From: Campylobacter sp.
GTDB taxonomy: Bacteria; Campylobacterota; Campylobacteria; Campylobacterales; Campylobacteraceae
Direction: 5' to 3'
Length of the DNA stretch: 58,907 bases
NCBI GenBank assembly: GCA_017934385.1
Contig: JAGBJQ010000053.1
Coordinates: 1 to 58,907 of the forward strand
Part shown: in pieces, positions 1-8,180 of the stretch
How positions within the stretch are numbered: the first letter of the stretch is position 1
How the letters are laid out: each line of letters opens with the position of its first letter
Made by a program: the position numbers and the translations under genes
The notes under the pieces: generated by a model
Databases searched by the model: none
Told to the model about the DNA's origin: nothing
What the model saw: the letters and a program-made list of their open reading frames with translations, nothing else

Positions 1-813
1 GTGGCACTTCTAGGAAGCGGATTTGATCCGGGCGTTACAAATGTATTTTGTGCCTATGCTCAGCAAAATCTCTTTGATGAAATCAATGAAATTGATATAC
101 TTGATTGCAACGCAGGCGATCACGGATACGCATTTGCAACAAATTTTAACCCAGAAATTAATTTGCGTGAAGTTTCAGCTAATGGTCGCTACTGGGAAAA
201 TGGCTCGTGGATCACCACAAAACCGCTTGAAATAATGATGAAATGGGACTATCCGCGTGTCGGCGTGAAAGATAGCTATTTGCTTTATCACGAAGAAATG
301 GAAAGTTTGGTTAAAAATATCAAAGGCTTAAAGCGAATTCGCTTTTTTATGACCTTTGGGCAAAGCTATCTAACGCACATGCGTTGCTTAGAAAATGTAG
401 GAATGCTTCGCATTGACGAAGTCGAGCATAACGGCATGAAAATCGTGCCGATTCAATTCCTAAAAACACTTTTGCCTGACCCAGCTTCTTTGGGACCACG
501 CACAAAAGGCAAAACAAATATCGGCTGCGTTATCAAAGGTTTTAAAGGCGGCAAACCACGCAAAGTTTATATTTACAATGTCTGCGACCACGAAGAGTGC
601 TTTAAAGAAACTGGCGCGCAAGCCGTTAGCTACACCACAGGTGTGCCAGCTATGATAGGCTCTATGATGATAGCAACTGGAAAATGGAGTGGAAAAGGCG
701 TATTTAATATGGAAGAATTTGATGCCAAACCATTTATGGACGAGCTAAATCGACAAGGCTTACCATGGGAAATCATCGAAATGGATCCAAACGAGAGCAG
801 GGTGGCAGAGTAA
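1..813 (+). CDS. Saccharopine dehydrogenase family protein, probably carboxynorspermidine dehydrogenase (5' partial)
   Basis: The reading frame is open at the left edge and ends at TAA 811-813, leaving about 270 residues of a family that usually has about 400. The GTG at base 1 is most likely an internal valine codon, because the NAD(P)-binding Rossmann fold expected at the N-terminus is missing. The visible part matches the substrate-binding and C-terminal half, with GSGFDPGVTNVFCAYA at the start and an SYTTGVPAMIGSMMIATGKW segment near the end. In Campylobacter this family acts as carboxynorspermidine/carboxyspermidine dehydrogenase in the alternative spermidine pathway, and this is my preferred role. 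Saccharopine dehydrogenase (lysine metabolism) is the other option. The gene is convergent with nuoN, with a perfect palindrome between them. Confidence 0.75.
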   Translation: MALLGSGFDPGVTNVFCAYAQQNLFDEINEIDILDCNAGDHGYAFATNFNPEINLREVSANGRYWENGSWITTKPLEIMMKWDYPRVGVKDSYLLYHEEMESLVKNIKGLKRIRFFMTFGQSYLTHMRCLENVGMLRIDEVEHNGMKIVPIQFLKTLLPDPASLGPRTKGKTNIGCVIKGFKGGKPRKVYIYNVCDHEECFKETGAQAVSYTTGVPAMIGSMMIATGKWSGKGVFNMEEFDAKPFMDELNRQGLPWEIIEMDPNESRVAE

Positions 814-833
814 AATTTGCCCGTAAATTCGCT

Positions 834-863
834 AAATTTTGGCTCAAATTTGAGCCAAAATTT
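834..863. terminator. Perfect palindrome between convergent genes, likely bidirectional terminator
   Basis: Bases 834-848 are exactly complementary to 849-863, giving a 30-base perfect palindrome with a GGCTC/GAGCC core and A/T outer arms. It lies between the stop of the dehydrogenase gene (813) and the stop of nuoN (869). This is where a shared terminator is expected. The A/T arms provide U-rich 3' ends on both strands. Confidence 0.6.
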
Positions 864-868
864 TAAAT

Positions 869-2350
869 TTAAAGCAAAACTTTACCCATACTACTACTTA
901 TAAAATCCACAAGAAACGGCATTATAGCGCACAAAACCGCACACAAAGCCACGGCGAAATTTATCGGCGCGCTACTTTGGCGCAGCGCTGCGCGAAATTT
1001 GGCCGAGCGAAAGTCCGCCTCGCACAAAAACATACACACGATTAAACGCAGATAATAATACAGCGCAATCGCGCTATTTACCGCCATTATCACAGCCAAG
1101 CCGTAAAATTCGCTCCTAATAGCAGAGCCAAGCAGATATAATTTGCCCCAAAACAGCCCAAACGGCGGAATCCCAGCGAGGCTAAGCATAAAAATAGCCA
1201 GCGCAATCGCGCGCAGTGGAAATGTATGGATAAGGCCGTTAAATTTCTCGTATGGATACTCAAAACGGCTCCAAATCTCGCTACCTGCGCCGTGCAAATC
1301 CCTTTTTTCCCTTGCGCTCCAAAGCACGGCAAACGCGCCTAAATTCGCCATTGCGTATAAAACCCAATAAACAAAAAGGCTTAAATTTGCTTCCGTCGTG
1401 CCGATAACTATGGCGCAAAGCCCAAATCCAGCGTGGCTAATCGCGCTGTAAGAGAGCATGCGTTTGACATCGTGCTGGACTAGCGCCATGACATTTGCCA
1501 CGCTCATTGTAAGCACGGCGATTGCGTATAAAACCGAGTTAAGCCACGCTACGCCTATGTTTTGCAATGCTTCAAAAAGTCTAATGGCCACAATGAAGGC
1601 CGCGATTTTAGGCGCGACGGACATAAAGCCACTAAGGGCTGAGCTAGCGCCCTCGTAAGCGTCCATAATCCATGCGTGAAATGGGATAAACGATAGCTTA
1701 AAGCCGATAGAAGCTATCATAAATGCACTTGCGCCAAACAGAGCTGCGCTCGTGCTAAGGCCTGAATTTTGCGCAATCATAGCGATTTGCGAAATTTCAA
1801 ATGAGCCTGTGATTAAGAAAAATAGCGCCGCACCAAATGCGTAAAACGCTGAACCCAGCGCGCCCATTACGAAGTATTTGAGCGCAGCCTCAGCAGAGCG
1901 CGCGCGGTTGTGCATGGCAATGAGTGTATAAAGTGCCAGCGATGAGGTCTCTAATCCAACGAAAATCATCATTAAATTTTCGCTTGATGCCATAAATTCA
2001 TACCCTAAAATCATAAAAAGAAAAATGGCGAAAAACTCCGCTACGCTGTATTCGTGCGCGCTTTTAGCCCCAAGGCTTAGCCAGATATAAAACACGCTAC
2101 AACCCAAAATTATGAGGGTTGCAAGAATTGCTAGATTATCAACTAACATAATATCGAAAAAGCCTCTTGCGCCGCCGCTGTATCCAAAAACGAAGCCAAA
2201 GTCCAAAATAAGGGCTAAAAGTGTGATTATGGCGTAGAAGTTTTGGGGTAATTTGCGCCCCAAAAGGCAAAGTGTTAAAATCAGTAGCGCAAACACGCAC
2301 AAAATCGCCATTGGCACGATTACGGCTAAATTTAAAAGACTATTTTGCAT
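869..2350 (-). CDS. nuoN: NADH-quinone oxidoreductase-type complex I, membrane subunit N
   Basis: 493 residues, almost wholly hydrophobic, with about 14 membrane segments and the proton-translocating transporter domain shared by NuoL, NuoM and NuoN. Diagnostic stretches are the LVQHDVKRMLSYSAISHAGF helix and an FKLSFIPFHAWIMDAYEGA segment. It is the last gene of the nuo operon and its start overlaps the end of nuoM by 11 bases. It is one of three antiporter-like subunits that pump protons across the inner membrane. Length and motifs are normal for the family. Confidence 0.95.
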   Translation of the reverse strand: MQNSLLNLAVIVPMAILCVFALLILTLCLLGRKLPQNFYAIITLLALILDFGFVFGYSGGARGFFDIMLVDNLAILATLIILGCSVFYIWLSLGAKSAHEYSVAEFFAIFLFMILGYEFMASSENLMMIFVGLETSSLALYTLIAMHNRARSAEAALKYFVMGALGSAFYAFGAALFFLITGSFEISQIAMIAQNSGLSTSAALFGASAFMIASIGFKLSFIPFHAWIMDAYEGASSALSGFMSVAPKIAAFIVAIRLFEALQNIGVAWLNSVLYAIAVLTMSVANVMALVQHDVKRMLSYSAISHAGFGLCAIVIGTTEANLSLFVYWVLYAMANLGAFAVLWSAREKRDLHGAGSEIWSRFEYPYEKFNGLIHTFPLRAIALAIFMLSLAGIPPFGLFWGKLYLLGSAIRSEFYGLAVIMAVNSAIALYYYLRLIVCMFLCEADFRSAKFRAALRQSSAPINFAVALCAVLCAIMPFLVDFISSSMGKVLL

Positions 2351-3863
2351 TTATCACCGCCTTGAAATTTGCTTTTTCTATATAGTTTTTGGTGGCTAAA
2401 TTTTGGGCGTTGTGCGCCATGAGAGCGATATTTTCGCTCACACTTGGCGAAATGCGGCTAAGCATAAAATTTGGCGCGACACCTAGAAAAATGCACAAAA
2501 CACAAATCGGAACAATGCTTGAAATTTCGCTAAATTTCAAATCCTTTAAGCTCTTGTTTTGTTCGACGCAAATTTTGCCAAAAAATGTTTTTTTGTATAA
2601 ATTTAAGCTATAAATCGCCCCCATAACTATACCAAATCCACCAAAAAGCGCATACGAAAAGCTGATTTTATAAATGCCAAGCAGGCTTAAAAACTCGCCC
2701 ACAAAGCCAATCGTAAGCGGAAGTCCAATCCCGCTAAATAAAACCACGCCAAAGCAAAAGGCATAAACTGGCATAATTTTGGCAAGTCCGCCAAACTCGC
2801 TTAGCAGCTTTGTGTGGCGTCTATCATAGATGAATCCCACAAGCATAAAAAGCCCGCCAGAGGTGATGCCGTGGCTAATCATCAAAAATATCGCCCCGCT
2901 AATGCCCTCGCTTCCAAGCGAGAAAATGCCTAGTATTATCACGCCCATGTGAGCGATAGAACTGTAAGCGACGACTTGTTTTATGTCTTTTTGCGCAAAT
3001 GCGATGAAGCTGGTATAAATCACCATAATTACCGCCAAAATGCACATTAAAGGGGCGAAATGCACGCACGCATCAGGGAAAAGTGGCAATGAAAATCGCA
3101 CGAAGCCGTAAGTTCCCATTTTTAGCAAAACAGCCGCTAGCAAAACAGAGCCGATTGTAGGAGCCTGCCCGTGCGCGTAAGGTAGCCAAGTGTGAAATGG
3201 AAACATCGGCGTTTTTATCGCAAAAGCAATTCCAAAAGCTAAAAATAGCAAATTTTGTGCATTTATTGGCAAATTTAGCCCCTGCCACGCGATGAGATTA
3301 AAGCTTAGTTCGCCCGTGGATTTGTAGTATAAATACGCCATTGCGATTAGCCCCACGAGCAAAAACATAGAGCCAAAAAATGTGTAGATAAAAAATTTCA
3401 CCCCAGCATAAATCCTGCGCCCGCTTCCCCACGCGCCGATGATATAAAGCATTGGGATAAGAGAGAGCTCCCAAAATATATAAAATAATATCGCATCAAG
3501 TGCGACAAAAACCCCAATCATCGTCATTTCCAAAAACAAAACCGAGATGATTAAATTTTTAATCCTCTCCCTTATGCTTAGGCTAATTAGGGCTAAAAAT
3601 GTCATTAGCGTGCTTAAAATTACCAAAAATAGGCTAATCCCATCTACGCCGATAAAATAGCTTATCCCATACGCGCTAATTATGCTTGCTGAGGTGCTAA
3701 ATGCAATTCCGCCCTCATAAAAAGCCAGCAAAAAGAGCGAAAGTGCAAATTCTATCAGGCTCATCATCACAGCATAAGTTTTTATGCTCCGCTCATCGAT
3801 AAAAACTCCAAGCGCCCCAGCGACGGCTGGGAAAAATATAATTAAACTTAAAAAATGCTCCAT
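2340..3863 (-). CDS. nuoM: Complex I membrane subunit M
   Basis: 507 residues with about 14 transmembrane helices. The antiporter-like domain is clear from AFAIKTPMFPFHTWLPYAHG and QKDIKQVVAYSSIAHMGVI, the conserved lysine-bearing helices of NuoM. It begins at ATG 3863 just after nuoL and overlaps nuoN downstream. It is a proton-pumping subunit in the inner membrane. Nothing in the sequence departs from the family. Confidence 0.95.
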   Translation of the reverse strand: MEHFLSLIIFFPAVAGALGVFIDERSIKTYAVMMSLIEFALSLFLLAFYEGGIAFSTSASIISAYGISYFIGVDGISLFLVILSTLMTFLALISLSIRERIKNLIISVLFLEMTMIGVFVALDAILFYIFWELSLIPMLYIIGAWGSGRRIYAGVKFFIYTFFGSMFLLVGLIAMAYLYYKSTGELSFNLIAWQGLNLPINAQNLLFLAFGIAFAIKTPMFPFHTWLPYAHGQAPTIGSVLLAAVLLKMGTYGFVRFSLPLFPDACVHFAPLMCILAVIMVIYTSFIAFAQKDIKQVVAYSSIAHMGVIILGIFSLGSEGISGAIFLMISHGITSGGLFMLVGFIYDRRHTKLLSEFGGLAKIMPVYAFCFGVVLFSGIGLPLTIGFVGEFLSLLGIYKISFSYALFGGFGIVMGAIYSLNLYKKTFFGKICVEQNKSLKDLKFSEISSIVPICVLCIFLGVAPNFMLSRISPSVSENIALMAHNAQNLATKNYIEKANFKAVINAK

Positions 3864-3871
3864 AATCTACC

Positions 3872-5719
3872 TTAAATCAAAAATACTAAAACCAAAAGCG
3901 CAAAAAAGCCAAAAATCATCAATCTCAAATTTGCGCTCAAATTTGTCCCGTCGTTTGCGCCTTGGAGCGCAAAGCCCATTTTTAGTAGCGCTTTGGCGAT
4001 TAGATCTACAATGCTATCAATGATCGCGCTATCTATTTTGGCGCAAATTTGGCTTATGATTTTATAGCTTCCCACTATGAAAATATCGTAAAATTGCGGT
4101 ATGAAATACTGCGCGCTTAAAATTTTGTAAATTTTAGAATTTTTCAAATTTGGGCTAAATTTTGCGTTTTTATACGCAAAAATTGTAGCGATTGCCACAA
4201 CGCTAATAGCACCTAGCGTTAAGGCGATTAGTAAAATTTCGGTGTTGTGCGAAATTTCATTATGAAAGCTTGGCAAGACATAGCCCACAAAGCCGTAAAA
4301 CTCAGCCGCGAAAAAGCCGCAAATTATCGCCAAAACCGCCAAAACGCTCATTGCAAGCAGGGCATAAGACTTCGCCTCGTGTGGGTGGTGGTCGTATTTT
4401 TTCTCGCCAAAAAAGACAAGCATTAAAAGCCTAAAACTATAAAATGTAGTCAAAATCGCGCCAAAAAACAAAACCGCCCAGATAAAGTGCGCCCCGCTAG
4501 CAAAGGCGGTTTCTAAAATTTTATCCTTTGAGAAAAATCCAGAAAATGGATAAAATCCGCAAAGTGCTAGCGAGCCGATACTCATAAGCGCAAGGCTAGG
4601 CTTCATAAATTTAGCCAGCGCGCCCATTTTTTGGATATTTAGTTTGCCCACCATAGCGTGCATTACATTTCCAGCCCCAAGGAAAAGAAGCGATTTAAAA
4701 AACGCATGAGTTACAAGGTGAAAAAGCGCGATAGCATACGCTCCAAGCCCTGCTGCTACGAACATATAGCCAAGTTGCGAGAGGGTAGAGTAGGCTATGA
4801 TTTTTTTAAGATCATTATGCACGCACGCCATTGACGCGGCAAAAATCGCTACAAATGCCCCAAGATAGGTGATAGCTTGCGCCACATCAGGGGCGAGCGC
4901 AAAGATAGAATTTGCTCTAATCACCAAATAAACGCCAGCTGTAACCATAGTCGCAGCATGAATTAGCGCAGAAACTGGCGTCGGTCCCGCCATAGCGTCA
5001 GCTAGCCATGTGTGAAATGGAAACTGCGCGCTTTTGCCCATAGCACCGATGAAAAGCAAGGCAGCAATGAGCGCAAGTGCGCCCCTATCGGCACTGCTAG
5101 CATTTGCTAGGACATCATCATAGGCAAATGAGCCGAAATTTAGATAAATCGCAAAAATTCCAAGTAGCATGGCAAGGTCGGCTATGCGGTTCATGATAAA
5201 GGCTTCGTTTGCGCACCAGCTGTTATTATCTCTATCGTGCCAAAAGCCGATTAGTAGCCACGAGCAAAGCCCCACGCCCTCCCAGCCGATAAAAAGCCCG
5301 ATAAAGTTATCGCTTAGCACTAAAACTAGCATTGAAAAGACAAAAAGCCCAAGGTAAGCGAAAAATTTGGCGAAGTCCGGGTCTTTTTGCATATAATAAA
5401 TCGAATAAATATGCACCACGGAGCTTACAATCCCCACTGTAATCGCCATAATCGTGCTAAGAGCGTCAATCATCACGCCGTATTTTATATTTAGTTCGCC
5501 CACGCTTATGAAATTTGCTAGCGCAATGTCCATACCGCCGTTTTGCAGGACAAATTCCACTAGCCATAAAGAGGCGATTGTGCCAAGCACTATTAGGCAT
5601 GAGCAGATGACACCCACGAATAATTTATCCCTAAATTTGATAAAAATCCCAGCGAAAATCGCCGAAACTAGCGGGGCAAAAAGTGCGATTAATAGCCAAA
5701 AAAACATAGTGTCAAGCAT
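3872..5719 (-). CDS. nuoL: Complex I membrane subunit L
   Basis: 615 residues, the largest antiporter-like subunit. It has the N-terminal helices with FIGWEGVGLCSWLLIGFW, the proton-channel helix GKSAQFPFHTWLADAMAGPT, the VHNDLKKIIAYSTLSQLGYM segment, and an extended C-terminal tail ending in a hydrophobic helix. That tail corresponds to the lateral helix HL and its anchor, which are specific to NuoL. The start overlaps the end of nuoK by 8 bases. It sits at the distal end of the membrane arm. Confidence 0.95.
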   Translation of the reverse strand: MLDTMFFWLLIALFAPLVSAIFAGIFIKFRDKLFVGVICSCLIVLGTIASLWLVEFVLQNGGMDIALANFISVGELNIKYGVMIDALSTIMAITVGIVSSVVHIYSIYYMQKDPDFAKFFAYLGLFVFSMLVLVLSDNFIGLFIGWEGVGLCSWLLIGFWHDRDNNSWCANEAFIMNRIADLAMLLGIFAIYLNFGSFAYDDVLANASSADRGALALIAALLFIGAMGKSAQFPFHTWLADAMAGPTPVSALIHAATMVTAGVYLVIRANSIFALAPDVAQAITYLGAFVAIFAASMACVHNDLKKIIAYSTLSQLGYMFVAAGLGAYAIALFHLVTHAFFKSLLFLGAGNVMHAMVGKLNIQKMGALAKFMKPSLALMSIGSLALCGFYPFSGFFSKDKILETAFASGAHFIWAVLFFGAILTTFYSFRLLMLVFFGEKKYDHHPHEAKSYALLAMSVLAVLAIICGFFAAEFYGFVGYVLPSFHNEISHNTEILLIALTLGAISVVAIATIFAYKNAKFSPNLKNSKIYKILSAQYFIPQFYDIFIVGSYKIISQICAKIDSAIIDSIVDLIAKALLKMGFALQGANDGTNLSANLRLMIFGFFALLVLVFLI

Positions 5720-6032
5720 TTTTCTCTCCGCGTGGAATTTTAAAATTTACAAAACTATCTATTTCGATACTGCCTGTTTTTTTATACCACAAAATCAAAA
5801 GCGCTAGTCCCACGGCAATCTCGCTAGCAGCGATTGCGATGATAAAAAGGGCGAAAATTTCGCCATTTAAATTTTGGTGAAATTTAGCGATTGCCACAAG
5901 GGCTAAATTTGCAGAATTTAGCAAAATTTCGGTTGAGAAAAATAGCATTATTAAATTTTGCCTTTTCATAACCCCCACAAGCCCCAAAACAAACATAAGA
6001 CTTGCCACGATTAAATAGTGATTTAGGCTCAT
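5712..6032 (-). CDS. nuoK: Complex I membrane subunit K
   Basis: 106 residues beginning MSLNHYLIVASLMFVLGL. The ATG at 6032-6030 is chosen over a longer frame reaching 6107 because it gives the family's usual length of about 100 residues, has a strong ribosome binding site (AAAGGAGGA) just upstream, and forms the usual 4-base ATGA overlap with the stop of nuoJ. It has three membrane helices, with the conserved glutamates of NuoK visible in FFSTEILLNSANLAL and IIAIAASEIAVGLAL. Confidence 0.93.
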   Translation of the reverse strand: MSLNHYLIVASLMFVLGLVGVMKRQNLIMLFFSTEILLNSANLALVAIAKFHQNLNGEIFALFIIAIAASEIAVGLALLILWYKKTGSIEIDSFVNFKIPRGEKNA

Positions 6033-6568
6033 GCTTCCTCCTTTATCGCGCTCTCTTCGTAGCTTTGGCAAATATCCATTTGTTTGTGAGTTAGCACGAT
6101 AGCGCAAATCATCGCCACAAGTAGCATTATGGCGACCACCTCGAAAATCAGCAAATATTTCGTAAAAAGCAGAGTTCCGATAGCTTGGATATTGTCGCTA
6201 TTTGGGATTTTAAGGCTTGGCGCGTCATTTGCGATGAGCGCACCTGAGATGATTAGCACTAGCAAAAGCGCAATAAAAACGGCTAAGGTGTAGAAAATTT
6301 TGGCATGTTTTGTGCTCTCTTTAACATTTTTGCTAGCGTCAAAAAACATAAGCGAAAATCCATACAGCACCATTACAGCGCCCGTATAGACTATGATTTG
6401 CACTACGCCTAAAAATTCAGCCCCAAGCAAAAAGAAAAATCCGCTCAAAAATATCATACCACCAGCCAGTGCGCTCATAGCATAAAGCAAATTTCGCGAA
6501 AACACGCTCACACTAAAAAGCCCCAAGGTAAGGATTGCGAAAAAATAAAACGCAAAAGCCTCTATCAT
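6029..6568 (-). CDS. nuoJ: Complex I membrane subunit J
   Basis: 179 residues with five predicted membrane helices. The conserved NuoJ segment FLGVVQIIVYTGAVMVLYGF carries the pi-bulge helix of TM3. It overlaps nuoI by 4 bases upstream and nuoK by 4 bases downstream, consistent with translational coupling. It belongs to the inner membrane arm next to the quinone-binding module. Confidence 0.93.
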   Translation of the reverse strand: MIEAFAFYFFAILTLGLFSVSVFSRNLLYAMSALAGGMIFLSGFFFLLGAEFLGVVQIIVYTGAVMVLYGFSLMFFDASKNVKESTKHAKIFYTLAVFIALLLVLIISGALIANDAPSLKIPNSDNIQAIGTLLFTKYLLIFEVVAIMLLVAMICAIVLTHKQMDICQSYEESAIKEEA

Positions 6569-7176
6569 AAGCTCTCCTTTTCATCGCTAAAATACGCAGT
6601 AGGCGTGCGCTTCACGCGCGCTCCTGCGTTCGCGTCCAAGCTTCCATAGCCCTCAAATTCTTTATTTGATTCTACCAGGCACAAATCCTCGCCCCTGCTT
6701 AAAAAATCCTCTTTAAATCCATAATACGCCCGCTGTTCGCTTGCTAGCTCGTATTCGCTTCCATGCACGATCGCGATTTCTGGGCAGACATCAGCGCACA
6801 GCCCACAATACACGCACCTGCCTAAATTTATGGAGTAGTTTTCGACCTTTTTGCGCCCGTCGCTTCCAAGGCTAGTTTGTATGGCGATACAGTTTGAGAC
6901 GCAGATTTTTTCGCATAGCCCACAGCCAATGCAACGCTCATTTCCGCTTTCTAGCAATCTCATTAGCCTATGCACACCACGATACCTTAATCCCAAATCA
7001 AATTTTTCTTGCGGATAGATTAGGGTGTGTGTATTGCCTCTGGCAAGCATTTGGCGAAGCACAACCCAAAGCCCCACAAAAAGCTCGCCCCTAAATGTGC
7101 GAATTAAAAATTCTCTAAATTTATCTTTGTTATTTAAAAGTGGTTTTCGTTTGTCGATTTCTTTGTAAATTCCCAT
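6565..7176 (-). CDS. nuoI: Complex I iron-sulfur subunit I
   Basis: 203 residues. Two ferredoxin-type motifs bind the N6a and N6b [4Fe-4S] clusters: C82, C85, C88, C92 and C121, C124, C127, C131. In the first motif the residue after the last cysteine is valine where proline is commonest, a minor departure. The N-terminal amphipathic part (GELFVGLWVVLRQMLARG) contacts the membrane arm. It relays electrons from NuoG to NuoB. The gene lies between nuoH and nuoJ. Confidence 0.95.
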   Translation of the reverse strand: MGIYKEIDKRKPLLNNKDKFREFLIRTFRGELFVGLWVVLRQMLARGNTHTLIYPQEKFDLGLRYRGVHRLMRLLESGNERCIGCGLCEKICVSNCIAIQTSLGSDGRKKVENYSINLGRCVYCGLCADVCPEIAIVHGSEYELASEQRAYYGFKEDFLSRGEDLCLVESNKEFEGYGSLDANAGARVKRTPTAYFSDEKESL

Positions 7177-7184
7177 AATCTTTC

Positions 7185-8180
7185 CTATAAAATCACAATG
7201 CCAGTGATTAAAATACTAAGTAGCGCTAGTGGCATGCAAACCTTCCAACAAAGCGCCATTAGATGGTCTGGGCGCAGGTGCGGAAATGCCGCTCTGCTCC
7301 ATAAAAACAAAAAGAAGAAAAAGCCCGCTTTAAGGGCTATCATCACCCAGCCAGGAATAAACCAAAAGCTATTGTATCCGCCAAAAAATATGAGCGAGAT
7401 TACGATAGAGTAAGTTATCATATTGGCGTATTCGCCGATGAAAAACATACCGCCCCTTAGCCCAGAATACGCCGTGCTAGCCCCTGCTAAAAGCTCGGTT
7501 TCGTTCTCGGTAAGACAAAGTGGCGTGCGGTTACACTCCACAAACGAAGCGATTAAAAATAGCGCGAAACATACCGGCTCTTTCCACACGAACCACTTCT
7601 CAATCCCGCCACTTTGGGTATTTACGATATCAATTAGCGAGAGTGAGCCCACAATCATAATAATCGGAATTAAGCTTAAAGCATTAATAACCTCAAAGCT
7701 AATTAGCTGCAAAAATGCGCGAAATGAGCCGATTAGGCCGTATTTATTATAGCTTGCCAAACCTCCGATTACTAGCCCATAAACGCCAGCAGCACTAGCT
7801 CCAAGCAAAAACAAAAGCGCGACATTTATATCAGCGATAATTGGGCGAATAGTATGCCCAAAAAGGCTAAATTCGGGCAAAAGTGGCACCACACTAATAG
7901 CCACAAGCGCAGCTGCCGCTGATATAATCGGCGAAATTTTATAAAGAAACTTATTCGCATGCGTTGGGATTGTATCTTCTTTGGTGATTAGTTTAATCAT
8001 ATCGGCCACGACTTGAAGCACGCCAGCAGGCCCCACGATAGCAGGACCTAAGCGGCGCTGCATATAGGCAATGACCTTGCGCTCGATATATGTCGCAAAG
8101 CCTGCCATTGTGGCGATTAGAGCGATGATGATTAGACATTTAGCGAAGGTAAATGCGAAATTTAGGGCAAACTCACTCAT
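7185..8180 (-). CDS. nuoH: Complex I membrane subunit H
   Basis: 331 residues with about eight to nine membrane helices. Family signatures are MAGFATYIERKVIAYMQRRLGP near the N-terminus and the acidic loop VECNRTPLCLTENETELLAG that lines the quinone chamber. NuoH forms the quinone-entry site and couples redox chemistry to proton pumping. The start overlaps the end of nuoG by 8 bases. Confidence 0.95.
   Translation of the reverse strand: MSEFALNFAFTFAKCLIIIALIATMAGFATYIERKVIAYMQRRLGPAIVGPAGVLQVVADMIKLITKEDTIPTHANKFLYKISPIISAAAALVAISVVPLLPEFSLFGHTIRPIIADINVALLFLLGASAAGVYGLVIGGLASYNKYGLIGSFRAFLQLISFEVINALSLIPIIMIVGSLSLIDIVNTQSGGIEKWFVWKEPVCFALFLIASFVECNRTPLCLTENETELLAGASTAYSGLRGGMFFIGEYANMITYSIVISLIFFGGYNSFWFIPGWVMIALKAGFFFFLFLWSRAAFPHLRPDHLMALCWKVCMPLALLSILITGIVIL

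Noticed and set aside
1-3. GTG at base 1 as a real start codon
   Set aside because: The product would lack the whole cofactor-binding half of the family, so the gene must extend beyond the window.
6033-6107. N-terminal extension of NuoK
   Set aside because: It overlaps nuoJ, is polar where the family begins with a membrane helix, and the downstream ATG has a strong ribosome binding site.
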